Shown one piece after another: positions 22,695 through 31,417 of a stretch of 45,138 bases of DNA. The stretch's first letter is position 1. Every line of letters starts with the position of its first letter. The notes under the pieces were generated by a model. It was not told where the DNA came from. It searched no databases and was given only the letters and a program-made list of their open reading frames with translations. A program made the position numbers and the translations under genes. This DNA is from an uncultured Coriobacteriaceae bacterium (lineage in GTDB: Bacteria > Actinomycetota > Coriobacteriia > Coriobacteriales > Atopobiaceae): NCBI GenBank assembly GCA_902786015.1, contig CADAAU010000023.1:1-45138 (forward strand), in the 5' to 3' direction.

Positions 22695-25376
22695 ATGGAA
22701 ACGAATATCGTCAAAACGCATAGAGTCCGCGATTGGAAGGGCCTCATCCACTGCGAGGCGCGCAAAACGAAGGTCCAGACGTTCGCGGCACTCTTTTTGG
22801 TGGCGTCGGCTATGACGTTTATGCAGCTTGGCTTCATTGGCGTCGGCAGCGAGGGCAAGTACGTCTGCTATGTCATGGGACTTTTGGTGCCGGTCGCGGC
22901 GACCGCACTGCTTTTGGGTAAGGGCGCTGGCGCCCTTCAAGGCTTTCTGTGCGGTATCGTCCTTTTTGTCCACGCGATCGTTCAGCCGCTCAACCCGGTT
23001 GAAAGATACTTTGTGTCGGGTGTCAACTCCTTCGTTCTGTACGCGTTTGCCGGCTTTCTTTTGGGTCTATGCTTTGCCATCGCCCTGCGCAGCAATCCCA
23101 AAGGTGTGCGCAGAATCGTGTATTTGGGAATTGGTTGTGCCATAAGTGCCGTGGTGACAACCGCCGTCTTTACGTTCAACATATTGCTTCATTTGATGGC
23201 TGAGCTGTACATCTCCCAGCTACAGCTCTCGAAGCTGGTGAACATTCCGCCCGATGTGATTGGCGCCCTCAATTCCTTGGGAAACCTAGGTGCTCAGTGC
23301 GTGCTCGATTTTGCACTGCTGCTTGTCACAGCAATCTTGGTAAGCGCCATTGTCCAAAGATACAACGCAACGAGGAACGGCGTTAGCGTGCGCGTTTCGT
23401 TTGGCATACAGCTGTTTGTGGTCGTCTCCATCGTGTTTTGCGTGCTTTCGGCTCTGAGCTACGTTTCTATCACCTTGCAAGCCGCCGCTGATGCGCGGAA
23501 TGAGATGGATGGCACCCTGTACTTTATTGGTGACCAGTTCGTAAAGAGCGAAGAGACCACACAAGAGCTTGTTGGCACCGACAAGTTCAAGGACATCCCA
23601 AAAGACACCTTGGACGCGTTCGTCCACGCGAACTACCTAGGGAACTTCGTCGATGGCTACGACCTCGCGAACAGAGGAACGGTCGTCGTATTTCGCGACA
23701 ACAAGGTGCTGCATTCCAACAGCCCTGCCTATCCCGAGGGTATGACGACAAAGGAGCTCTTTGGAGAGGCGAGGGAAGACTACATAGCCAATCTGGTGGA
23801 ATCGGGCGAAACCAGCGAGTTCCTGTACACGGCAGAAATGTACGATGATACGGACAACTATACAAACGACTACCGGCGAGCCGAGCTGGGCTACATCCGC
23901 GCACAACGATATGGCTCGTATGACGTTATGGTGGCAGTACCCTTCTCGGTGGCGTTCTCGACGCGCAATACGACGATGGCATGGAGCACGATGCTCTCGT
24001 TCTGGCTGCTCGCGGTCGTGTATTTCCTTACGGCGCGGTTGCTTGGGAAGGACGTGGTGAGTCCCATAGACCGCACCAACGAGCGATTGGCACAGATTAC
24101 CAACGGCGATCTGGAAGTACGTGTGCAAGAGCGCGACAGCGTGGAGTTCACCTCCCTCTCGGATGGCATCAACTCCACGGTGACGGCGCTCAGCGGCTAC
24201 ATTGAGGAGGCCGAGTCGCGCATGGAGCGAGAGCTGGCGACGGCAAAGGCGATTCAAAAGAGCGCGCTCCCGCGCGTGTTCCCGCCGTTCCCAGAGGTAG
24301 ACAAATTCGACATCTTTGCGTCCATGAACGCAGCGAAGGAGGTCGGTGGCGACTTCTACGACTATTTTCTTATCGACGACCACACGCTCGGCTTTCTCAT
24401 CGCCGACGTCAGCGGCAAGGGCGTGCCAGGAGCGTTGTTTATGATGGCCGCAAAGACGGAGCTCGAGAACTACATGTCCACCGGCATGGAGCTGAGTCAG
24501 GCCATCGCTACGGCAAACATGCGACTCTGTGCAAACAACGACGCGGGCATGTTTGTGACCGTATGGGCGGCGACGCTCGACTACAACACTGGCGAGCTTA
24601 CGTACGTGAACGCGGGGCACAACTTCCCGCTGCTCCGTCACGGATTCAACGGCGAGTGGGAGTGGCTCAAAAAGAAGTGCGGCCTATTCCTGGGTACGTT
24701 CGAGATGGCTAAGTACCGCCAAGAAACGATCATGCTAAAGCCGGGCGATGAGCTGTTGCTCTATACCGACGGCGTCAACGAGGCGTTTAACGTCAACGAA
24801 GAGGAGTACAGCAACGAGCGGCTCGAAGAGTTCGTGGCCGCACACTCCAACATGCACTCGCGCGAAATCGTGCGCTCACTGCGTGCCGACGTGGCACGCT
24901 GGGCCGAGGGCGCCGAGCAGTCGGATGACGTGACCATCCTGGCCTTGGAGTATGGTGTGAAGCCTGAGGTGACGGGGTCCATTACCGTAACGGCGACCAT
25001 CGAGAACCTCGAGGCCGCCGTGGCAATGATCAACAACGAGCTCGAGGCGCGCCTATGCCCCTTGGACGTGCAGCACAAGGTCGAGGTCGCGGTGGAGGAG
25101 CTGTTCGTCAACGTGTGCCGCTATGCCTATGCCGACAAGGACGAGCCGGGAAAGGTCCAAGTGAGGTATGCATACGGCACCGACCCATCGGCGATTACGG
25201 TGGAGCTGCGCGACAAGGGCATGCCATTCGACCCGATGGCCCTCGATCCCGAGCGGGATTCCGCAAAAACGGGCGATGGTGGCCTAGGCATCCTCATGGC
25301 ACGTAGGTCCATGGACGACTTCACCTACATGCGCAGCGGCGACACCAACGTCGTGGTCATCAAGAAGGGCTGGTAG
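22695..25376 (+). CDS. Membrane PP2C (SpoIIE-type) phosphatase fused to RsbW-like ATPase domain
   Basis: 893 residues from ATG 22695 (GAGGTG just upstream; ATG 22680 would add five residues). Residues about 25-225 are six or more TM helices, and about 225-250 a further helix. About 255-440 is an extracytoplasmic sensor loop, followed by another TM, and a HAMP domain at about 465-515 (SPIDRTNERLAQITNGDLEVRVQ). Residues about 530-755 are SpoIIE/PP2C phosphatase: AKEVGGDFYDYF, IADVSGKGVPGALFMM, NAGHNFPLL, LLYTDGVNEA, QSDDVTIL. The last 130 residues are a GHKL ATPase of the RsbW type: VAVEELFVNVCRYAY (N box), VELRDKGMPFDPM, GGLGILMARRSMDDF. Phosphatase and kinase of a partner switch are thus on one chain; an anti-anti-sigma (STAS) partner is not in the window. 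Divergent from the 20123-22420 gene. Confidence 0.9.
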   Translation: METNIVKTHRVRDWKGLIHCEARKTKVQTFAALFLVASAMTFMQLGFIGVGSEGKYVCYVMGLLVPVAATALLLGKGAGALQGFLCGIVLFVHAIVQPLNPVERYFVSGVNSFVLYAFAGFLLGLCFAIALRSNPKGVRRIVYLGIGCAISAVVTTAVFTFNILLHLMAELYISQLQLSKLVNIPPDVIGALNSLGNLGAQCVLDFALLLVTAILVSAIVQRYNATRNGVSVRVSFGIQLFVVVSIVFCVLSALSYVSITLQAAADARNEMDGTLYFIGDQFVKSEETTQELVGTDKFKDIPKDTLDAFVHANYLGNFVDGYDLANRGTVVVFRDNKVLHSNSPAYPEGMTTKELFGEAREDYIANLVESGETSEFLYTAEMYDDTDNYTNDYRRAELGYIRAQRYGSYDVMVAVPFSVAFSTRNTTMAWSTMLSFWLLAVVYFLTARLLGKDVVSPIDRTNERLAQITNGDLEVRVQERDSVEFTSLSDGINSTVTALSGYIEEAESRMERELATAKAIQKSALPRVFPPFPEVDKFDIFASMNAAKEVGGDFYDYFLIDDHTLGFLIADVSGKGVPGALFMMAAKTELENYMSTGMELSQAIATANMRLCANNDAGMFVTVWAATLDYNTGELTYVNAGHNFPLLRHGFNGEWEWLKKKCGLFLGTFEMAKYRQETIMLKPGDELLLYTDGVNEAFNVNEEEYSNERLEEFVAAHSNMHSREIVRSLRADVARWAEGAEQSDDVTILALEYGVKPEVTGSITVTATIENLEAAVAMINNELEARLCPLDVQHKVEVAVEELFVNVCRYAYADKDEPGKVQVRYAYGTDPSAITVELRDKGMPFDPMALDPERDSAKTGDGGLGILMARRSMDDFTYMRSGDTNVVVIKKGW

Positions 25377-25431
25377 ACGGTCCAGCCCGTGCGGTTAGGC
25401 GCGGGCTCTGCTTTGCGGCATGTGGACGCGC

Positions 25432-25462
25432 GGTACAGAACTCCCCGGGAGGGTCTTGTGCC
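25432..25462. repeat. GGAAC-family palindrome, diverged copy
   Basis: GGTACAGAA-CTCCCCGGGAG-GGTCTTGTGCC: same plan as the element at 29213-29249 (GG.ACA arms, CCCCGGG centre). It lies in the leader region of nifJ. Confidence 0.5.
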
Positions 25463-25595
25463 GTGTTACCGTCGTGTAAGCCCTTATATCAGACGTGTAG
25501 ATGCCGCGCATCAATGTAAATTGCGCTATTATCTAATCTGTGTGAATAGAGCCTGCGTGAGGGAACGCGGGCCAAACATTCGAGAAGGAGAGGAC

Positions 25596-28500
25596 ATGGC
25601 GAGAAAATTCAAGTCCATGGACGGTAACAACGCAGCGGCGTGGGTGTCGTATGCGTTTACCGAGGTAGCGGGAATCTACCCGATTACGCCGTCCAGTCCC
25701 ATGGCCGACTATGTCGACCAGTGGGCAGCCAAGGGCCAAAAGAACATCTTTGGTACGCCCGTCAAGGTCGTGGAGATGGAGTCCGAGGCTGGCGCCGCAG
25801 GTGCCGTGCACGGCTCGCTGGGCACTGGCGCCCTTACCACCACCTACACGGCGTCCCAGGGCCTGTTGCTCATGATTCCCAACATGTACAAGATCGCTGG
25901 CGAGCAGCTGCCTTCCGTGTTCCACGTGAGCGCGCGTACCGTCTCCAGCCACGCCCTCAACATCTTTGGCGATCACTCTGACGTTATGGCCTGCCGTCAG
26001 ACCGGCTTCGCCATGCTCGCCGAGGGCAACGTCCAGGAGGTCATGGACCTCTCTGCCGTTGCGCACCTCTCCGCCATCAAGGGCCGCACGCCGTTCCTGA
26101 ACTTCTTTGACGGCTTCCGCACCTCCCACGAGATCCAGAAGGTCGCCATGTGGGACTACGAGGACCTCAAGGACATGGTGGACTGGGATGCCATCCAGGC
26201 TTTCCGCGACCACGCCCTCAACCCCGAGCACCCCGCAGCCCGCGGCAGCCACGAGAACGGCGACATCTTCTTCCAGCATCGTGAGGCCTGCAACAGCACC
26301 TACGACGCACTGCCCGCAGTCGTCGAGGACTACATGAACAAGGTCAACGAGAAGCTCGGCACGAACTATCACCTGTTCGACTACTACGGCGCCGAGGATG
26401 CCGATCGCGTGGTCGTGTGCATGGGCTCCTTCTGCGACGTGCTCGAGGAGGTCGTCGACTACCTCAACGCCCATGGCGAGAAGGTCGGCTTGGTAAAGGT
26501 CCGCCTGTATCGTCCTTGGTCTGTGGAGCACTTCATCGCCGCTCTGCCCAAGACCGTCAAGTCCATTGCGGTTGTCGATCGCACCAAGGAGCCCGGCTCC
26601 ATTGGCGAGCCTCTGTACCAAGACGTCGTCACCTCGCTCTTTGAGGGCAACGTGCAGGGCATCAAGGTCATCGGCGGCCGTTACGGTCTCGGCTCCAAGG
26701 ACACGCCTCCTGCGAGCGCCTTCGCCGTGTACGACGAGCTCAAGAAGGACGAGCCCAAGCGCGAGTTCGTGCTCGGCATCGTGGACGATGTCACCAACCT
26801 CTCGCTCGACGAGGACGCGGACGCGCCGAACACGGCCGACCCCTCCACCATCGAGTGCAAGTTCTGGGGCATCGGCGGCGACGGTACCGTTGGCGCAAAC
26901 AAGAACTCCATCAAGATCATCGGCGACCACACCGACAAGTACATCCAGGCCTACTTCCAGTACGACTCCAAGAAGACGGGCGGCGTCACCGTTTCGCACC
27001 TGCGCTTTGGCGACAGCCCCATCCGTTCGCCCTACTACGTCAACAAGGCCGACTTCGTGGCGTGCCACAACCCCAGCTACATCGTCAAGGGCTTCAAGAT
27101 GGTCCGCGACGTCAAGCCTGGCGGCACATTCCTCATCAACTGCCAGTGGGATCTTGAGGAGCTCGACAAGCACCTCAACGCCGAGGCCAAGCGCTACATC
27201 GCCAACAACGACATCCACGTCGTGCTTATCAACGCCATCGACCTCGCCCTTGAGGTCGGCATGGGCAAGCGCACCAACACCATCCTGCAGTCCGCGTTCT
27301 TCGCGCTGGCCAAGGTGCTGCCCGCCGAGGAGGCCATCCAGTACATGAAGGATGCCGCCGAGTACTCCTATGCCAAGAAGGGCATGAACATCGTCGAGGC
27401 CAACTGGCGCGCCATCGACGCCGGTGCAACCGCCTTCCAAGAGATCGAGATTCCCGAGAGCTGGAAGACCGCGACCGATACCGACAATGTCCTCACCCTC
27501 GAGGGTCGCGAGGCCATCGTCAAGCAGGTCAAGGAGCTCCTCAACCCCATCGACATGATGGATGGCGACTCCCTGCCCGTCTCTGCCTTCAAGGACATCG
27601 CCGACGGCCAGTTCGAGCTTGGCGCCTCCGCCTACGAGAAGCGCGGCGTGGCCGTGTTTGTGCCGCACTGGGATGAGTCCAAGTGCATCGAGTGCAACAC
27701 TTGCGCAAACGTCTGCCCGCATGCCACAATCCGTCCGTTCGCGCTCGACGAAGCCGAGCAGGCTGGCGCTCCCGAGCAGATGCGCACCAAGCCCATGATG
27801 CCGCCCAAGAAGTTCCCCGGCATGAAGTTCGTCATGGCCATCAGCCCGCTCGACTGCATGGGCTGCGGTGTCTGCGCCGGCGTGTGCCCCAAGGGCGCCC
27901 TTACCATGGTCGGTCAGGAGGAAGAGCTCGACCAGCAGGCCGTGTTCGACTACTGCGTTGCCAACGTTACCGAGAAGGAAGGCGCCGTTGCCACCAACCT
28001 CAAGGGCATCCAGTTCAAGAAGCCGCTGCTTGAGTTCTCTGGCTCCTGCGCAGGCTGCGCCGAGACCGCCTATGCTCGCCTCGTAACTCAGGTCGCCGGC
28101 GACCGCATGTTCATCTCCAACGCCACCGGCTGCTCCTCCATCTGGGGCAACCCTGCGGCCACCAGTCCCTACACCACCAACGCCGATGGCCATGGCCCCG
28201 CATGGAACAACTCTCTGTTTGAGGACAACGCCGAGCACGGTCTGGGCATGGAGCTTGGCTACAAGGCCGTCCAGAACAAGGTTGCCACGCAGCTTGATGC
28301 CTGGGCCGCAACTGACGAGGCGAAGGCTGCCGTCGAGGCTTGGAAGGCATCGCTGAATGACGCCGATGAGTCCAAGAAGACCGCCGCTGCCCTTATCGAG
28401 CTGCTCGAGGCCGATGGTTCCGACTCCGCCAAGGCCATCCTTGCCGACAAGGCCTACCTCACCAAGAAGTCCTTCTGGATCTTTGGCGGCGACGGCTGGG

Positions 28501-29120
28501 CGTATGACATCGGCTTTGGCGGACTCGACCACGTTCTCGCCTCTGGCAACAACGTGAACGTCTTCGTCTTCGACACCGAGGTTTACTCCAACACCGGTGG
28601 CCAGGCTTCCAAGGCTTCCAACATCGGTCAGGTCGCTCAGTTCGCGGCTGCCGGCAAGGAGATCAAGAAGAAGTCCCTCGCCGAGATCGCGATGAGCTAC
28701 GGCTACGTGTACGTGGCACAGGTCGCCATGGGCGCCAACCCTGCGCAGACCCTCAAGGCCATCCAGGAGGCCGAGGCCTACGACGGCCCGTCCCTCATCA
28801 TTGGCTACAGCCCCTGCGAGATGCACTCCATCAAGGGCGGCATGACCCACTGCCAGGACGAGATGAAGAAGGCCGTCGAGTGCGGTTATTGGAACCTCTT
28901 CACCTTTAACCCGGCCGCTCCCAAGGGCAAGAAGTTCACGCTTACCTCCAAGGAGCCCAAGGGTGGCTATCGCGAGTTCCTCCTCAACGAGGCTCGCTAC
29001 AACCGCCTGACCCGCGAGTTCCCCGAGCGCGCCGAGGAGCTGTTTGCTCGCAACGAGCAGGCGGCCATGGATCGCTACGATCATCTGGTCAAGCTCAAGG
29101 AGCTCTACGCCGAGGCGTAA
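25596..29120 (+). CDS. nifJ: Pyruvate:ferredoxin (flavodoxin) oxidoreductase, single-chain
   Basis: 1174 residues, the usual length for the homodimeric enzyme. It oxidises pyruvate with CoA to acetyl-CoA and CO2, passing electrons to ferredoxin or flavodoxin. Domains in order: I (about 1-255, GIYPITPSSPMAD, TTYTASQGLLLM), II (about 260-410, YRPWSVEHF), the gamma-type domain III (about 425-640, FWGIGGDGTVGANKNS), a two-cluster ferredoxin domain with CIECNTCANVCPH and CMGCGVCAGVCPK (about 695-790), and the TPP domain (about 810-1130) with CAGCAET, CSSIWGNP, GDGWAYDIGFGGLDH, EVYSNTGGQ and the late Cys in GYSPCEMH that completes the proximal cluster. AAGGAG 6 nt upstream fixes the start at 25596 although the frame is open further upstream. 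Strong codon bias suggests high expression. A terminator follows. Confidence 0.98.
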   Translation: MARKFKSMDGNNAAAWVSYAFTEVAGIYPITPSSPMADYVDQWAAKGQKNIFGTPVKVVEMESEAGAAGAVHGSLGTGALTTTYTASQGLLLMIPNMYKIAGEQLPSVFHVSARTVSSHALNIFGDHSDVMACRQTGFAMLAEGNVQEVMDLSAVAHLSAIKGRTPFLNFFDGFRTSHEIQKVAMWDYEDLKDMVDWDAIQAFRDHALNPEHPAARGSHENGDIFFQHREACNSTYDALPAVVEDYMNKVNEKLGTNYHLFDYYGAEDADRVVVCMGSFCDVLEEVVDYLNAHGEKVGLVKVRLYRPWSVEHFIAALPKTVKSIAVVDRTKEPGSIGEPLYQDVVTSLFEGNVQGIKVIGGRYGLGSKDTPPASAFAVYDELKKDEPKREFVLGIVDDVTNLSLDEDADAPNTADPSTIECKFWGIGGDGTVGANKNSIKIIGDHTDKYIQAYFQYDSKKTGGVTVSHLRFGDSPIRSPYYVNKADFVACHNPSYIVKGFKMVRDVKPGGTFLINCQWDLEELDKHLNAEAKRYIANNDIHVVLINAIDLALEVGMGKRTNTILQSAFFALAKVLPAEEAIQYMKDAAEYSYAKKGMNIVEANWRAIDAGATAFQEIEIPESWKTATDTDNVLTLEGREAIVKQVKELLNPIDMMDGDSLPVSAFKDIADGQFELGASAYEKRGVAVFVPHWDESKCIECNTCANVCPHATIRPFALDEAEQAGAPEQMRTKPMMPPKKFPGMKFVMAISPLDCMGCGVCAGVCPKGALTMVGQEEELDQQAVFDYCVANVTEKEGAVATNLKGIQFKKPLLEFSGSCAGCAETAYARLVTQVAGDRMFISNATGCSSIWGNPAATSPYTTNADGHGPAWNNSLFEDNAEHGLGMELGYKAVQNKVATQLDAWAATDEAKAAVEAWKASLNDADESKKTAAALIELLEADGSDSAKAILADKAYLTKKSFWIFGGDGWAYDIGFGGLDHVLASGNNVNVFVFDTEVYSNTGGQASKASNIGQVAQFAAAGKEIKKKSLAEIAMSYGYVYVAQVAMGANPAQTLKAIQEAEAYDGPSLIIGYSPCEMHSIKGGMTHCQDEMKKAVECGYWNLFTFNPAAPKGKKFTLTSKEPKGGYREFLLNEARYNRLTREFPERAEELFARNEQAAMDRYDHLVKLKELYAEA

Positions 29121-29140
29121 CCCACGCTACATTGTTAGCG

Positions 29141-29175
29141 AAAGCCGCGAAGGACATGTCCTTCGCGGCTTTTTC
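29141..29175 (+). terminator. Intrinsic terminator of nifJ
   Basis: Self-complementary AGCCGCGAAGGACATG continuing to TCCTTCGCGGCT, followed by TTTTTC. About 20 bp after the nifJ stop. Confidence 0.9.
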
Positions 29176-29180
29176 TTGGC

Positions 29181-29249
29181 CGCGGAACAAAGTTCCCAGG
29201 GAAGTCCGTTCCATGCGGAACAAAGTTCCCGGGGAACTTTGTTCCGCAT
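29181..29249. repeat. Two adjacent GGAAC-family palindromes
   Basis: The first copy (29183-29211) is imperfect: GCGGAACAAAGTTCCC then AGGGAAGTCCGTTCC. The second (29213-29249) is a perfect 37-bp palindrome, 18-bp arms ATGCGGAACAAAGTTCCC around a single central G. Related copies are at 7722, 25432, 29957, 43932 and 44982, so this is a repeated intergenic element. Confidence 0.85.
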
Positions 29250-29299
29250 GGTGCTGAGGCTGGGGTGCTACAATGGCGCCTTGAGCAAAGGGGGGACAT

Positions 29300-29950
29300 G
29301 TGAAAGACTTCAAACTGGGCAAGCCGGCGCTCGTTTGTCGCTGGCGCCTGTTTAACGGTGAGTTGCCGTTGCAAAACCGTCATCTGCGCGCGCTGTCGAT
29401 GCGTGCGATAGCCGGACAAAAGGTGTCACCTCCCTTGGTCGCGTGGGTAAAGCAGCATTTGGAGTGGGGGCTGCAAGTGGCTTCTGCCGAGCATCCCGAC
29501 GGCGTGCTCATGCTGGTTGTCGACGAAGAAGGTGCATCGGCCTTGTCGCTTGGTCCTTATTTGGAGCTAAAGAAGCGGACCGCCAACGACCTGCTACGTC
29601 GCGCTAGGGAGGCGCGCGAGGAGGCGTTAAAGACTGGCGTCGCACCCGAAGAGCTATGGGTCTGCAGGGGTGACTGCTTGGTTCGCTCGTCCTCTTCTGA
29701 GTTCGCGTCCTCCGGCGCGTCGTCGCTCGTGGTGGACTTAGCGCACACCATGGGCATGCCCGTGAAGCGCGACGAGGACCTTTTGCAAAAGATGAGCAGC
29801 AAGGGTCTGGGCGACTTGGGGGAGGAGGCGTTTCTGGTCTCTGACGAGCATGGAGTTGTTCCGGCCAGCGACCGTGGTGGTCAGCGGGGTCAGAAGTTCG
29901 CACAGAGCTACCAAAAGCTCCTTACACGCAACTGGCGTCGTCCTCGATAG
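29300..29950 (+). CDS. Small protein resembling class-IV aminotransferase fold, function uncertain
   Basis: 216 residues from GTG 29300 (AAAGGGGGGAC upstream; the ATG at 29298 is immediately followed by a stop in its frame). The N-terminus reads MKDFKLGKPALVCRWRLF. The order of blocks is like the C-terminal two thirds of class-IV PLP aminotransferases (BCAT, ADC lyase): KKRTANDLLRRAREAREEAL, CLVRSSSSEFASSGASSLVVD at the E-G-S-x-S-N-I-F position, and EEAFLVSDEHGVVPASD near the end. The Asn of the usual motif is absent and a PLP lysine is not securely placed, so it may be inactive or only distantly related. Followed by a double palindrome and the glycosyltransferase gene. Confidence 0.5.
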   Translation: MKDFKLGKPALVCRWRLFNGELPLQNRHLRALSMRAIAGQKVSPPLVAWVKQHLEWGLQVASAEHPDGVLMLVVDEEGASALSLGPYLELKKRTANDLLRRAREAREEALKTGVAPEELWVCRGDCLVRSSSSEFASSGASSLVVDLAHTMGMPVKRDEDLLQKMSSKGLGDLGEEAFLVSDEHGVVPASDRGGQRGQKFAQSYQKLLTRNWRRPR

Positions 29951-29956
29951 GTACGA

Positions 29957-30006
29957 GTGGAACAAAGTTCCCCGTGGAACAAAGTTCCCCGGGAACTCTG
30001 TTCCGG
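29957..30006. repeat. GGAAC-family palindrome plus extra half copy
   Basis: A half element GTGGAACAAAGTTCCCC (29957-29973) is directly followed by a full one beginning with the same 17 bases and ending GGGAACTCTGTTCC (29974-30004). Confidence 0.85.
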
Positions 30007-30136
30007 GGACCTCTCCCACTAACTGGATGCCATTGAGCGCGACAAGACTGTATCGCGTGTTGTAGAATCTTGTCTTGCATGGTGCACGCAGCGAGGCTCG
30101 CGCCCGATTGGTTTGATGGAGGAGGCGCATTTACAG

Positions 30137-31417
30137 GTGAATCCCGTTATTGTCATACCCACGTATTGGGCAGAAAATGACGAACCGGCCGGAATGGGCG
30201 AGATTGGCACCTACGATCACGCCACACCCATTACCAAGCCGGTGCCCGAGCTCGAGACCTGCCTCGACTCGCTCGAGCAGGTGCGCGGTGTCCTGCGTGT
30301 AATGGTGCTGCTTGTGGCGCCGCCCAATTGTGCCGATGCGGCACGTGCGCGCGTCAACGGCATCTGCTCTATGCATCCCAACCTCAACCCGCTCATCATC
30401 GGCAACCGAGAGGCAAAGGTCATCGAGAATGCCATTCACGTGGTCGCGCCAAAGATGGAGGGCGAGACGGTCTCATTGCGTGGATATGGTGCCATTCGCA
30501 ACATGGGACTGGTTGTGGCAGCCGTGCTCGGCCACGACGTCGTGGTGTTCATGGACGACGACGAGGTTGCGCTCGACGAGAACTTTCTCATAGACGCCGT
30601 GTATGGGCTGGGGCTTCTTACCAGGCAGGATCTGCCCGTGTCTGCAAAGACCGGATTCTTCTTTGATCGCAACGACTCTTGCTATGCCGACGAAAGCACC
30701 ACGCGTTGGTGCGATCGCCACTGGACAAAGAAGTCGGAATTCAATGAATGGATGCGCTATGCACAAAGTACCACGCGTATCTCGCGCTCGAACTACGTGT
30801 GCGGTGGTTGCTTCGCTCTGTATGCCGATGCCTTCTGCCATGTGGCGTTCGATCCCTACATTACGCGTGGAGAAGACCTCGACTATCTGTTTAACCTGCG
30901 TATGAACGGCCTTGATGTGTGGTTCGACAACCAGTGGGCCGTGCGTCACCTGCCGCCAAAGACGCCCTCGCACGCCAGTCGCTTCATGCAGGACGTCTAT
31001 CGTTGGACCTACGAGGTAGAGAAGCTTGACCTCATTAACCATCGCATTGGATACAGGCCCATCACACCCGAGTCGCTCAAGCCCTATCCGGCACCTTGGA
31101 TAACGCGCGAGGTGTACAAGCGCATCTTCCGCACGTCGCTGCTGCGTGCCATTGCCGGGCCAGAGCGTTCGGAATATTTCCATGTATGGCTGCACGCGCG
31201 CGGTGACGCCAAGCTGTGGGCCTCGCGCGTCAGCGAGAATTACCTCTCGTTCCAAACGTATTGGCCGGGCATGATGTCCTCGCTGTGGGGAAACGAGCAG
31301 ATAGCCGCCTCCATTGTCGACACCGGTACGCCGCGCTACCCGCAGCGTCGGCGCAAGGTGTACGACGAGTGGGAAGAGCCCATGTCGGATTGGGATGAGT
31401 GGGACGCCACCTCATGA
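30137..31417 (+). CDS. GT-A fold (family-2-like) glycosyltransferase
   Basis: 426 residues from GTG 30137, chosen because the first strand NPVIVIPTYW begins there and GGAGG lies 11 nt upstream; TTG 30113 or ATG 30116 would add residues without a ribosome site. VVVFMDDDEVAL (about residues 137-148) is the metal/nucleotide-sugar binding D-x-D region. GGCFALYADAF and RGEDLDYLFNLRMNGLDVWF match the acceptor-side E-D motif region of GT2 enzymes. No membrane helices, so it acts in the cytoplasm or at the membrane face. The C-terminus is Trp/Asp-rich (DEWEEPMSDWDEWD). Its stop overlaps the start of the LytS-type kinase gene (ATGA), so the two are translationally coupled. Sugar and acceptor are unknown. 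Confidence 0.8.
   Translation: MNPVIVIPTYWAENDEPAGMGEIGTYDHATPITKPVPELETCLDSLEQVRGVLRVMVLLVAPPNCADAARARVNGICSMHPNLNPLIIGNREAKVIENAIHVVAPKMEGETVSLRGYGAIRNMGLVVAAVLGHDVVVFMDDDEVALDENFLIDAVYGLGLLTRQDLPVSAKTGFFFDRNDSCYADESTTRWCDRHWTKKSEFNEWMRYAQSTTRISRSNYVCGGCFALYADAFCHVAFDPYITRGEDLDYLFNLRMNGLDVWFDNQWAVRHLPPKTPSHASRFMQDVYRWTYEVEKLDLINHRIGYRPITPESLKPYPAPWITREVYKRIFRTSLLRAIAGPERSEYFHVWLHARGDAKLWASRVSENYLSFQTYWPGMMSSLWGNEQIAASIVDTGTPRYPQRRRKVYDEWEEPMSDWDEWDATS

Noticed and set aside
25533..29084. 1183-codon open frame on the minus strand opposite nifJ
   Set aside because: It is a mirror of the strongly biased codon use of nifJ (few antisense stops arise). Its Leu/Gly/Val/Asp-rich product has no domain, and the sense protein has every PFOR motif.
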